Shown here: positions 39,284 through 47,117 of the stretch, one piece after another | How the letters are laid out: every line of letters begins with the position of its first letter | Numbering within the stretch: the first letter of the stretch is position 1 | Source of the DNA: Prauserella alba | GTDB taxonomy: Bacteria; Actinomycetota; Actinomycetes; Mycobacteriales; Pseudonocardiaceae | Direction of reading: 5' to 3' | Length of the DNA stretch: 64,000 bases | Assembly (NCBI RefSeq): GCF_024171735.1 | Contig: NZ_JAMTCH010000004.1 | Coordinates: 1,116,001-1,180,000 of the forward strand | Program-made: the position numbers and the translations under genes | Notes under the pieces: model-generated | Seen by the model: the letters and a program-made list of their open reading frames with translations, nothing else | Databases searched by the model: none | Told to the model about the DNA's origin: nothing

Positions 39284-40642
39284 GTGACCACCACCGCCAC
39301 CGGCAACCGCGTCGCCCACCGGCCGACGAGTCTCGCCGCCCGCGCCGCCACGGTGCTGCGGGACAACGACACCGGCTCACTCGTCACGGCCTCACCGCGG
39401 CTGTATCCGCACATGTGGAGCTGGGACGCGGCGTTCATCGCGATGGGCCTCGCCCACATCGACGTGCACCGCGCCGTGCGGGAACTGCGCACCCTGCTGG
39501 CGGCCCAGTGGCACGACGGCATGATCCCGCACATCGTGTTCACCGGCGACGACGACTACTTCCCCGGACCGGACCGCTGGGGTACCGACGACGCACCACA
39601 GCGCCCGCGCGACGTGCGCACCTCCGGCATCTGCCAGCCTCCGGTGCACGCGATCGCGCTGCGCCGCATCATCGACACCGCCCGCCGGACGTCGAAGGCC
39701 GACGCCGCGATCGCCGAGGACTTCGCCAGGGACGCGTGGCCGTCACTGCGGCGCTGGCACCGGTGGATCGCCCGGCACCGCATGTCCGGGGCCCGCGGCC
39801 TGGTGACGATCGTGCACGGCTGGGAGTCCGGAATGGACAACTCGCCGCGGTGGGACGCGCCGTACCTTGCCGTACGGCCGGGCGCCGACCTGCCGCCGTA
39901 CGTGCGACTCGACGTCCTGAAGGTCGACGACCCCGGGCAGCGGCCGAGCGACGACGAGTACGACCGCTACCTGTGGCTCGTCGAGCAGCTGCGAAGGGCC
40001 GGCCATCAGCCCGACCGGGTCGTCGAGACATCCGCGTTCCTCGTCGGCGACGTGTTCGTCACGGCCGTGTTCGCACTGGCGAGCGAGACCCTGGCCGACC
40101 TCGGCGCCGAACTCGGCGCACCGGCCGCGGAGATCGCCGAGCTGCGCAAATGGGCGGGGCAGGCCCGCGACGCGACAGCCCGGAGCTGCCACCCCGAGAC
40201 CGGCAAGGCCCGCGACTTCGACGTCCACGCCGGCACCTGGCTCGACACGGATTCGCTCGCGGCCTTCTCCCCGCTGCTGTGCGGAGGTCTTCCCGCGGCG
40301 GCCGAGGAACGGCTCGTCGCCACGCTGGACGGCCCCGCCTGGTCCGGCCACCCCGACCTGATCGCCGCCGTGCCGCCATCGGTGTCGCCGCACTCCGAGG
40401 ACTTCGACCCGCGGCAGTACTGGCGCGGTCCACAGTGGCCGGTTCTGATCTGGCTGTTCGGCTGGGCGTTCGGCCTGCGCGGCTGGGAGCGGCACGCTAG
40501 CGAGTTCCGCGCCCAAGGCGTACACCTGGCTTCCGACGGATCGTTCGGCGAGTACTACGAACCGTTCACCGGCGAACCCCTCGGCAGCCCGAACCAGTCG
40601 TGGACGGCCGCCGTCGTCCTCGACTGGCTGTGCAGCGTGTAA
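39284..40642 (+). CDS. GH63-like glucosylglycerate/mannosylglycerate hydrolase
   Basis: 452 residues. The (alpha/alpha)6-barrel enzyme is recognised by PRLYPHMWSWDAAFIAMGLA, HGWESGMDNSPRWDAP (catalytic-region Asp), SGICQPPVHAIALRRI, and the closing YWRGPQWPVLIWLFGWAFGL with GEYYEPFTGEPLGSPNQSWT. This matches actinobacterial glucosylglycerate/mannosylglycerate hydrolases that mobilise the compatible solute glucosylglycerate. GTG at 39284 follows CAGGAGG. Control by the divergent ROK protein is likely. It complements the ectoine genes in an osmotic-solute theme. Confidence 0.88.
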   Translation: MTTTATGNRVAHRPTSLAARAATVLRDNDTGSLVTASPRLYPHMWSWDAAFIAMGLAHIDVHRAVRELRTLLAAQWHDGMIPHIVFTGDDDYFPGPDRWGTDDAPQRPRDVRTSGICQPPVHAIALRRIIDTARRTSKADAAIAEDFARDAWPSLRRWHRWIARHRMSGARGLVTIVHGWESGMDNSPRWDAPYLAVRPGADLPPYVRLDVLKVDDPGQRPSDDEYDRYLWLVEQLRRAGHQPDRVVETSAFLVGDVFVTAVFALASETLADLGAELGAPAAEIAELRKWAGQARDATARSCHPETGKARDFDVHAGTWLDTDSLAAFSPLLCGGLPAAAEERLVATLDGPAWSGHPDLIAAVPPSVSPHSEDFDPRQYWRGPQWPVLIWLFGWAFGLRGWERHASEFRAQGVHLASDGSFGEYYEPFTGEPLGSPNQSWTAAVVLDWLCSV

Positions 40643-40654
40643 CCCACCCCAACG

Positions 40655-40730
40655 CCGTGTTGCGCTTCCAGGGGACCGTGTTGCAGTTTCAGGGGGCCGA
40701 GTTGCGCTTCCCGGGGCCGAGTTGCGTCCG
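40655..40730 (+). repeat. 21-bp tandem repeat array, locus 5 (4 units)
   Basis: GTGTTGC/GAGTTGC cores at 40657, 40678, 40699 and 40719 (steps 21, 21, 20). The last two cores have GAGTTGC, so this locus looks the most eroded. It lies between the convergent GH63-like and DUF445 genes. Confidence 0.85.
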
Positions 40731-40758
40731 CCTGCCACCGGCCCGGCAACGGTCGTGG

Positions 40759-42015
40759 TCAGCCCGTCAGCAGGAGCACGAGCTGGACCTGGAGTTCGCC
40801 GCACAGACCGCCGAGCAGCGCGCCGGTGAGGATCAGGATCCACTCGTCCTGCTGGAACGCCGGGCGCAGCAGTCCTTCGAACTCGGCGTCGTCGAGATCC
40901 CGCATCTTGGTCACGAGCGTGCCGCGAATGTCCATGGCGTCGGCGGCGTAGGTCTCGACATAGCGCAACGTGTCGGGCAGCCGGGTCATCACGGACTCGG
41001 CGATCCGGTCTTTGAGCGCGCCGTACCGCCCACCGCCCATGGCCAGCAGCACCAGCGGTTTCGCGACACCGGTGTGCCGCTCCAGCTCGGCGTCCACCTG
41101 GCGTTCGATCATCGTCAACACCCGATCGGACATCGGCCCGCGCAACACGGCATCGATGACGTTGCGCGGCGTGATGATCTCGGTGGCGATCAGATCGGCG
41201 TAGGAGTCGGTGACCTCGTCGCGACGCTTGAGGAACAGGCCCTGCCACGTCACTCCGAAGTACTTCCGCGGCCGCAACGGCCGGAAGATCATCTTCAGGG
41301 CCAGCCAGTCGGTGAACCAGCCGATGAACAGGCCGAAGACCGGCATGATCAGCGGCACGCGCAACAACAGCCACACGACCATCTGCACCACGCCGATCAA
41401 CGCGCCGAACAGCAGGCCCGACCGGGCGATGAACCGGAACTCCTTGTGCCCCGCCTCCTGGAAGATGCGGTTCAGCAGCGTCTTGTCCTTGACCAGGTGT
41501 GTGACGACCATGTCCTTCAGGTCGAACACGGAGTCCACATCGGCCTTCACCCGGTCGATGACCTTGGCGACCATGTGCGGCGCCTGCTCCTGCACTCGGC
41601 GGATCACCAGCCGCCTGCCCCGCTCGGGCAGTCGCTCCCACAGACCGGGCTGGTACCGCTCGGCCACGTCGGTGACGATCTCCTCGATCGCCTCCCGGAG
41701 TGGCGCCTCGATCTCCTTGCCGATGCGCTCCGGGTCGAGACGCTGGACGATGTCGCGCGGCGAGATCAGCTGCTCGGTCATGGTGTCGACCGCGATACCC
41801 GCCATCCGCGCGGCCCGCCTCGGGACGATGCCCTGCCACCCGAGCAGCGGCCTGCCCCGGCGCCGGATCCCGACGAAGTCGATCGGTTCGAACATCATGC
41901 GGATCGCGACCAGCTTGGTCACCCAGCCGATCAGCGCAGCGACCAGCGGAATCGAGGTGTAGACAGGCCAATACCGCACGAAGTCGTCGAGGATCCCGTG
42001 CAGGTACTCGCCCAT
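40759..42015 (-). CDS. DUF445 family membrane protein
   Basis: 418 residues. Hydrophobic segments lie at the N-terminus (YTSIPLVAALIGWVTKLVAI), mid-protein (SGLLFGALIGVVQMVVWLLL, PLIMPVFGLFIGWFTDWLAL) and the very C-terminus (WILILTGALLGGLCGELQVQ). The repeated GWxT(K/D)xxAxxMxF(E/R)P element near both TM parts is the DUF445 signature (MMFEPIDFVGIRRRGRPLLG, MIFRPLRPRKYFGVTWQGLF). The function is unknown. A lipid- or envelope-related role is often supposed for this family. Confidence 0.92.
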   Translation of the reverse strand: MGEYLHGILDDFVRYWPVYTSIPLVAALIGWVTKLVAIRMMFEPIDFVGIRRRGRPLLGWQGIVPRRAARMAGIAVDTMTEQLISPRDIVQRLDPERIGKEIEAPLREAIEEIVTDVAERYQPGLWERLPERGRRLVIRRVQEQAPHMVAKVIDRVKADVDSVFDLKDMVVTHLVKDKTLLNRIFQEAGHKEFRFIARSGLLFGALIGVVQMVVWLLLRVPLIMPVFGLFIGWFTDWLALKMIFRPLRPRKYFGVTWQGLFLKRRDEVTDSYADLIATEIITPRNVIDAVLRGPMSDRVLTMIERQVDAELERHTGVAKPLVLLAMGGGRYGALKDRIAESVMTRLPDTLRYVETYAADAMDIRGTLVTKMRDLDDAEFEGLLRPAFQQDEWILILTGALLGGLCGELQVQLVLLLTG

Positions 42016-42193
42016 CGATCACCGCCGCGCGTCGAACGAACCAGCTGCACCGGCACCGTCACCGGCGCAGGCGCGCATGATCACACGACCAGGCGACTCA
42101 CCGCCAGAGCACCACACCCGTGCCGGTGTGGTGGAGCGCAGCCGTCGTCACTGCTCGCGGGCGAGAGGCTTCACCGCGTGCCGCCGACGGACG

Positions 42194-42949
42194 TCACGGC
42201 GCGCAGGCGAGCCAGAAGTTGACGCCCAACGGCGTGATCCGCAGCGCACCACGGGTGATCCTCGGGCGTTTGACCAGGTCCTCGGCCTTCCGCACCGTCT
42301 CGTCGGTCATCAGGATCTCGTACTGGGTTGCCAGGTCGGTGCGCTCGTCGTCGACCTCGGCGAGTCCGAACGAGACCAGCCGCGAGACGTACACCGGCAC
42401 GTGCGCCGTCGCCGACACCCCCGCCGTCTTGCCGATCGTCGACGCGTTCCGCAGCACGACCCTGCCCGTCTTGCGCTCGGCGATCTGGACCACCGGGTAG
42501 TCGGCGCCGTCGGACAACACCGACAGGATGCGGGCCTCGTCCGGCGTGAGCTGCCGCAGGATCGACGCGTACAGGTAGTCGCGCGCGGCCTCGCGGCTCA
42601 GATGTGTCGACCGGTTCAGCAACGCAGCCATCCCCGCCCGCAGCGGATCGGTCGGCAACGGCACCGCGACGGCCGTGGACGAACTCTTCGGGCCGGAACC
42701 GTTCTCGCTGTGCCCGGCCGCGGACTCCTCACCCGGAGGCGTGGCGGGCAGCTCGGTCAGTTCGAGCAGCCTGCGGTTACTGGCACCCTCCATCCGCCGG
42801 TGAAGCTCGGTGAGCGCCTTCTGTTCGAGGTTGCGCAGCGAGCGTTCCGCACCGTCCGCCCCGGGCAAGCGTTTGCCCAGCGAGTAGCCCGTCCGCGCCG
42901 CCCATCCGGCCAGCCTGCCCGCGCGCTGCATCAACTCGTCCGCTTCCAC
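42194..42949 (-). CDS. Abi-alpha (DUF4393)-like protein
   Basis: 251 residues from GTG 42949. The core NRSTHLSREAARDYLYASIL, followed by RQLTPDEARILSVLSDGADY and PVVQIAERKTGRVVLRNAST, matches the Abi-alpha/DUF4393 family. The name comes from a lactococcal phage abortive-infection protein, but actinobacterial chromosomal copies have no proven defence role. The C-terminal part (LVSFGLAEVDDERTDLATQY, EILMTDETVRKAEDL) looks like a winged helix. No other defence gene is adjacent. Confidence 0.75.
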   Translation of the reverse strand: MEADELMQRAGRLAGWAARTGYSLGKRLPGADGAERSLRNLEQKALTELHRRMEGASNRRLLELTELPATPPGEESAAGHSENGSGPKSSSTAVAVPLPTDPLRAGMAALLNRSTHLSREAARDYLYASILRQLTPDEARILSVLSDGADYPVVQIAERKTGRVVLRNASTIGKTAGVSATAHVPVYVSRLVSFGLAEVDDERTDLATQYEILMTDETVRKAEDLVKRPRITRGALRITPLGVNFWLACAP

Positions 42950-43008
42950 ACACCCGATGCTACTGGGCGGGAACAACGGGACTGATGATCACCGCCCGTT
43001 GCCGCCGG

Positions 43009-43122
43009 CTACCGCACCGGCACCTGCCCGAGACCGCCGCAGTTCGGGCACGGCCCCTTGCGGTTCGGGGTCAGCCCAGAGCCGTGGCAACGCGGACAGT
43101 CGACCATGTCGCCGACCTTCAT
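43009..43122 (-). CDS. 37-residue zinc-ribbon (DnaJ-type CxxCxGxG-like) peptide
   Basis: A very short gene. It reads MKVGDMVDCPRCHGSG with a second half GPCPNCGGLGQVPVR, i.e. two CPxCxG knuckles (CPRCHGSG and CPNCGGLG) resembling half of a DnaJ zinc centre. The ATG at 43122 follows GGGAGGTG with six-base spacing, which strongly supports translation. It stands alone. It could bind zinc and act as a small chaperone-like or partner peptide; the function is unknown. Confidence 0.75.
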   Translation of the reverse strand: MKVGDMVDCPRCHGSGLTPNRKGPCPNCGGLGQVPVR

Positions 43123-43483
43123 CGCGTGCACCTCCCACCGATGTCGGTTCCGGAAGACACGCACTGTAGAACGAATCGGAATAATCCGGTGCCGCCGACG
43201 GGACCAGTCTGCAAGTTGCGAATCCCACGGAGAGTGACGAACTCGGCTGCCCGGACCAGCAGCGGCACCGGCGAACGGACGCCCTCACGCCCTGCAGCCC
43301 GCGTCACCCAGGCGTCGAAGGCGTGAGCGGGCAATACCCGTCACGCGGCGTCGCAATCCCACTCGACGACGTAATCGTTCCGCGACGGCCGCACATCGGC
43401 GCCGGGCACATCGACACCCCCGCGCATCGACACCCCTGCGCATCGGTGGTCGCCGGATCGTCGCCACCCGCAGGTCACGCGGT
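43123..43483. other. Intergenic region (361 bp)
   Basis: No gene supported. CATCGACACCCCCGCG is tandemly repeated as CATCGACACCCCTGCG at about 43407-43440 (2.3 copies of a 16-bp unit). The open frames crossing it have Arg/Pro-rich non-protein-like composition. Confidence 0.5.
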
Positions 43484-44095
43484 TCAGGCCGAGAGCCATT
43501 GCCTGGCGGATTCGAGACCGTCCGCGGTGATCTGGTGTCCACCGGGGTGCCAGTACTCGGTCACCTCCGCACCGCGCTCGCGGAAGGTGCGCACCAGTCG
43601 CTCACTCGAATCGAGCGGCGCCATGGGGTCGTGCCTGCCGTTCGCGAGGAACACCCGCCGCCCGTGAAGATCGGTTTCGGGCGGCTCGGGCAGTGGTGAC
43701 ATGCTGGAGAACAGCACCACCTCACCGAGCACGTCCGGCCGCAGGAGCGTCACCGCGGCGGCGATGTTCGCACCGTTCGAGAAGCCCGCCGCCACCAGGC
43801 GGCGTCCCGCGAGGCCGTACCGGTCGCGAGCCGCTTCGACGAATGCGGCCAGCTCGCCCGCACGAGCGACGACGTCCTCGACGTCGAACACTCCCTCGGC
43901 GAGCCTGCGGAACCAGCGCGCCGCGCCGTTCTCCGAGACCGGCCCTGCCGGCGCGATCATCGTCGAGGAGGGGCTGAGTTCCTTGCCGAGCGCGAGAATG
44001 TCGTCCGGGGTGCCGCCGGTGCCGTGCAGGAGCAGCAACACCGGCTCGGCCTGCGCGCCTTCGACGTACCGGTGGTCGAGCTCCGGGGCCGTCAT
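43484..44095 (-). CDS. Phospholipase/carboxylesterase-family alpha/beta hydrolase (MhqD-like)
   Basis: 203 residues. LLLLHGTGGTPDDILALGKE is the oxyanion region, VAAGFSNGANIAAAVTLLRP holds the nucleophile Ser, LANGRHDPMAPLDSSERLVR the Asp and YWHPGGHQITADGLESARQW the His. In Bacillus the mhqOD genes encode a ring-cleaving dioxygenase and exactly this type of hydrolase, induced by quinones. Its ATG overlaps the stop of the VOC dioxygenase gene (ATGA at 44092-44095), giving the same gene order here. Confidence 0.92.
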   Translation of the reverse strand: MTAPELDHRYVEGAQAEPVLLLLHGTGGTPDDILALGKELSPSSTMIAPAGPVSENGAARWFRRLAEGVFDVEDVVARAGELAAFVEAARDRYGLAGRRLVAAGFSNGANIAAAVTLLRPDVLGEVVLFSSMSPLPEPPETDLHGRRVFLANGRHDPMAPLDSSERLVRTFRERGAEVTEYWHPGGHQITADGLESARQWLSA

Positions 44096-45057
44096 GCCCG
44101 CACCGGGTTGTTCTCGGCGGGCAGTTCCAGTTGCGGCAGTGCGCCGGCGATCTGCTCCCGCGTCGGTTCGAGCCACGGTGGCAGCTTCAGGGCCCTCCCG
44201 AGCTCGAGGAGCGGCTCGTCGATGTCGAAGCCGGGCCCGTCGGTCGCCACCTCGAGCAGCACGCCACCCGGTTCGCGGAAGTAGATGGAGCGGAAGTACT
44301 GCCGGTCGAGCACCGACGTGACGCCGACGCCCGATCCCACGAGCTCCTCACGCAACGCCAGCTGCTCGGCGTCGTCGTCGGCTCGCCACGCGATGTGGTG
44401 CACCGTGCCGCCCGCGACCACGCCCTTCGGCGCGTCCGGCGTGACCTCGACGTCGACGAACGCCCCTGGACCTCCGTCGCCTGCCCGGAACCGGAACCGG
44501 CCGGAACTCTCTCCCGCGAGCGAGAGGCCGAGGGCGTCGGTGAGCATCGCTGTCGTCGCATCCGCCGAGGTCACGGACATGGTCACCGAGTGCAGCCCGC
44601 GGACCGCGTGCTCGGCGGGCACGAACGGGGTGTCCCACGGTGCGCGCGGGTCGGGTTGCTGGTGAGCGACGAGGGCGAGCTGCAACCCGTCCGGGTCACG
44701 GAAGGTGAGCGCTTCCTCGTCGTCACGCGTCACGACCGTGCCCGGCCCGACGCCCGACGCTTCGAGGTGCTGTTTCCACCAGCCGAGCGAGTGCTCCGGA
44801 ACGGAGAACGCCGTCGTCGTGGCCTGGCCGGTGCCGATACGCCCGTTCGGCACGCCACGCCACGGGAAGAACGTCAGCAGCGTGCCGGGCCTGCCGGCCT
44901 CGTCGCCGTAGTACAGGTGGTAGGTCTCCGGATCGTCGAAGTTGACGGTCGTCTTCACCAGCCGCAGCCCGAGCGTGCGCAGGTAGAAGTCGACGTTGCG
45001 CTGCGGATCGCCACCGATGGCGGTGACGTGGTGCAGGCCGCTGGTCTCAAAGCCCAT
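44092..45057 (-). CDS. VOC-family ring-cleaving dioxygenase (MhqO-like)
   Basis: 321 residues with two glyoxalase/dioxygenase modules. The N-terminal module begins GLHHVTAIGGDPQRNVDFYL and ends FRDPDGLQLALVAHQQPDP; the C-terminal module begins GLHSVTMSVTSADATTAMLT and ends YFREPGGVLLEVATDGPGFD. Metal ligands HHV, H and E are in place. This matches the LinE/MhqO group acting on (hydro)quinones. The start at 45057 follows GGAGGAG. It is divergent from a MarR regulator with a repeated element between. Confidence 0.93.
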   Translation of the reverse strand: MGFETSGLHHVTAIGGDPQRNVDFYLRTLGLRLVKTTVNFDDPETYHLYYGDEAGRPGTLLTFFPWRGVPNGRIGTGQATTTAFSVPEHSLGWWKQHLEASGVGPGTVVTRDDEEALTFRDPDGLQLALVAHQQPDPRAPWDTPFVPAEHAVRGLHSVTMSVTSADATTAMLTDALGLSLAGESSGRFRFRAGDGGPGAFVDVEVTPDAPKGVVAGGTVHHIAWRADDDAEQLALREELVGSGVGVTSVLDRQYFRSIYFREPGGVLLEVATDGPGFDIDEPLLELGRALKLPPWLEPTREQIAGALPQLELPAENNPVRA

Positions 45058-45136
45058 GGCGATCTCCTCCGAACTCGATGCGGTCGACGCTATCCGGAAA
45101 ATCTCTCGCGTGCAAGACATATTCTGTCAAGATTCC

Positions 45137-45210
45137 TATAGGCAAGACTCTTCGTCATAAGAAGCATCCTTGCTAGAGTCATCGGCGCGAGAGTCATCGC
45201 AGCGAGAATC
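45137..45210. promoter_or_regulatory. Candidate MarR operator region with direct repeats
   Basis: AGAGTCATCGGCGCG (45175-45189) is followed directly by AGAGTCATCGCAGCG (45190-45204) and a partial AGAATC. Just upstream lie CAAGATTC and CAAGACTC around the 8-bp palindrome CCTATAGG. The stretch is AT-richer than its flanks and lies between the divergent MarR and dioxygenase starts. Confidence 0.6.
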
Positions 45211-45243
45211 TTTGGCCGGAATCGGCATGTAGGGTGGATCACC

Positions 45244-45705
45244 GTGACGACAGAGCCGGACGACGACGAAATCGTGACCTGGTGGGGCCTCGTGATCGAG
45301 GGCTACCTGGCCACCCAGGACCGACTGATGGGCGAGATCGCGCAACGCTTCGACCTTCCGCCTGCCTCGTTCGACATCCTGGTACGACTCGTTCGCTCAC
45401 CGGATCACCGACTGCCGATGACCCGCCTCGCGAAAGAAGCCGCGCTGTCGAGCGGTGGGTTCACCAAGGTCGCCGACCGCCTCGTGGCCGCCGACCTCAT
45501 CGAACGGATACCCAGCGCAGAAGACCGCCGCGTCACGTATGCCCACTTGACCGATCACGGCCTCGAGGTGGCGTCGAACGCGCGCAAGGCGTGCGCCGAC
45601 ATCCTGCGCGAACGCGTACTCACACCGCTGGGGCAGCGTTCGTCCGAGGAACTCGCCGAGGCCATGCGCACTCTCCGCAGCGTCAACGGCCCTAACCCCG
45701 CGTGA
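45244..45705 (+). CDS. MarR-family regulator (MhqR-like)
   Basis: 153 residues. The winged helix (LPMTRLAKEAALSSGGFTKV, ADRLVAADLIERIPSAEDRR, VTYAHLTDHGLEVASNARKA) is clear. It starts with GTG at 45244. Its position opposite the dioxygenase-hydrolase pair equals the Bacillus mhqR arrangement in content. Repression of the pair, relieved by quinones or phenols, is inferred. A Cys lies in the C-terminal helix (KACADILRERV) but the sensing residue cannot be assigned. Confidence 0.92.
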   Translation: MTTEPDDDEIVTWWGLVIEGYLATQDRLMGEIAQRFDLPPASFDILVRLVRSPDHRLPMTRLAKEAALSSGGFTKVADRLVAADLIERIPSAEDRRVTYAHLTDHGLEVASNARKACADILRERVLTPLGQRSSEELAEAMRTLRSVNGPNPA

Positions 45706-45775
45706 CCGCCGAGCCACCGCGACCGGCTCCGGCCGCCGCGGCAGGCACCACCGACGACAGCCGGAACCGGCCACG

Positions 45776-46942
45776 TCAGACCTCGACCGGCGGTTCGACG
45801 GGCATCGCGTGCGTGGCGAGGTCGCCCTCGTCGGCCGACCGCACCGTGACCGGGGCCGAAGGACCCCGGATGTCGAGCATCACGTCCGGCCCCACGGCCG
45901 TCGCCACGGCGGGATGCAGCACCACGGCCGCGAACCACACCTCGGTGTCGGCACCGTCCACCGTGGCCGCGACGACACGCTCGGCCGCCCCGTCCGCACC
46001 ACTGCAGGCCCCGGCGTCGGGTTCTGCATCGGGTCCGGCGGCGGGTTCCGCCAGGACACATTCGCCGTCGCGGACGCGCAGGCGAATCGTCGGCGCGACG
46101 TGACTCTCGATCGCGTGCAGCAACGCTCGCTTGGCGACGACCACCCGCGTCACGGGGTCGGCCAGACCGCTCAGCAACGCGTGGTGGTCGGGGAACTCGC
46201 CCCCGAGCAGTCCACAGCGGACGTCATCGGCCACATTCCGGTCTCGCACGTTCCTGCCTCCCGCGTTGCCGCCACCGCTGTCCACCACGCCGTGGAACCG
46301 CACCCCGTCCGGCAACGCCTCGAGCCGCACGAGGTGCCTGCGGCGGAGCTCGCCGAGTACGCCCCGCAGGTCGGCCCCGCTGACCGTCGCCGCCCACTCG
46401 GCACCGGACAGCTCCTCCGGCACGAGCGTGCGGGTGGCCAGCCGGTACCGGTCGGTGGCCGTCAGCGTGAGCGAGTCGCCGCTCACCTCCACCCGCACCC
46501 CGGCGATCGCCGGATAATCCTCCGCGACACCGGTCGCGACCAGGACCTGGTCGACGGCGGCTGCGAACACGGGCCCCTTCACGGTCACGAGCGGCACCAC
46601 GTCCTGCCCTGTCAGTGCCGCCTTCACCTCGACCGCCAGCCGACGCGCCGCATCCGCCCGCGCAGCCAGCGATGCCACGTGCTCGTCGATCATCCGTGCG
46701 GCGCGGGTCGGGTCGGCGGTCAGCACCTGTTCGACGGTCACGAGGGGCATGTCGAGCTCCCGCAGCCGCCGCACCGTGACGGCCCGTTCCAGCTGGTCGA
46801 CGTGGTAGTAGCGGTACCCGGAGCCCGCGTCGACGTCGGCGGGGTGCAGCACGCCGGAGTCGTCGTAGAACCGGAGTGCGCTCGCGGTGAGACCGCTGCG
46901 GCGGGCGAACGTTCCGATGGGGATCAGTTCTGTGTCGGTCAT
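45776..46942 (-). CDS. MerR regulator fused to DNA polymerase III beta-clamp-like domains
   Basis: 388 residues. Residues 1-75 are a MerR winged helix (IPIGTFARRSGLTASALRFY, GYRYYHVDQLERAVTVRRLR), followed by a coiled helix (TRAARMIDEHVASLAARADA). From about 115 the sequence matches sliding-clamp domains: FAAAVDQVLVATGVAEDYPA, LTLTATDRYRLATRTLVPEE (the TDRYRL beta-clamp hallmark), GEFPDHHALLSGL, and a C-terminal block ending VTVRSADEGDLATHAMPV like a clamp end. Two of the three clamp domains seem present. It is divergent from the iron-boxed siderophore gene; the target is unknown. Confidence 0.85.
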   Translation of the reverse strand: MTDTELIPIGTFARRSGLTASALRFYDDSGVLHPADVDAGSGYRYYHVDQLERAVTVRRLRELDMPLVTVEQVLTADPTRAARMIDEHVASLAARADAARRLAVEVKAALTGQDVVPLVTVKGPVFAAAVDQVLVATGVAEDYPAIAGVRVEVSGDSLTLTATDRYRLATRTLVPEELSGAEWAATVSGADLRGVLGELRRRHLVRLEALPDGVRFHGVVDSGGGNAGGRNVRDRNVADDVRCGLLGGEFPDHHALLSGLADPVTRVVVAKRALLHAIESHVAPTIRLRVRDGECVLAEPAAGPDAEPDAGACSGADGAAERVVAATVDGADTEVWFAAVVLHPAVATAVGPDVMLDIRGPSAPVTVRSADEGDLATHAMPVEPPVEV

Positions 46943-47068
46943 GGCAACGATGCTGGGCTTTCAGGCAACTCGAAGGTCAACTCCCGGCTCTGGCGGAACC
47001 CGCCGGACGGAGCACACCCTCGTGGTCACGAACCGTGGTCGGAGGATCACCCCACCGTGGGCCGACGA

Positions 47069-47088
47069 TTAAGGTAAGACTACCCTTA
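47069..47088. promoter_or_regulatory. IdeR/DmdR-type iron box
   Basis: TTAAGGTAAGACTACCCTTA fits the actinobacterial iron box (TTAGGTTAGGCTxxCCTAA), with inverted arms TAAGGTA and TACCCTTA. It ends 30 bp before the siderophore gene's GTG start. Iron-loaded repressor bound here would shut off the gene in iron-rich conditions. Confidence 0.8.
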
Positions 47089-47117
47089 CAACGACGCCGA
47101 TTCCTTCGAGGTGGTCC

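Noticed and set aside
39743-42022. Long leftward open frame of 759 codons crossing the GH63-like and DUF445 region
   Set aside because: Arg/Gly/Ala-rich sequence without motifs; it is antisense to the GH63-like gene and out of frame with the DUF445 gene, both of which have clear family motifs.
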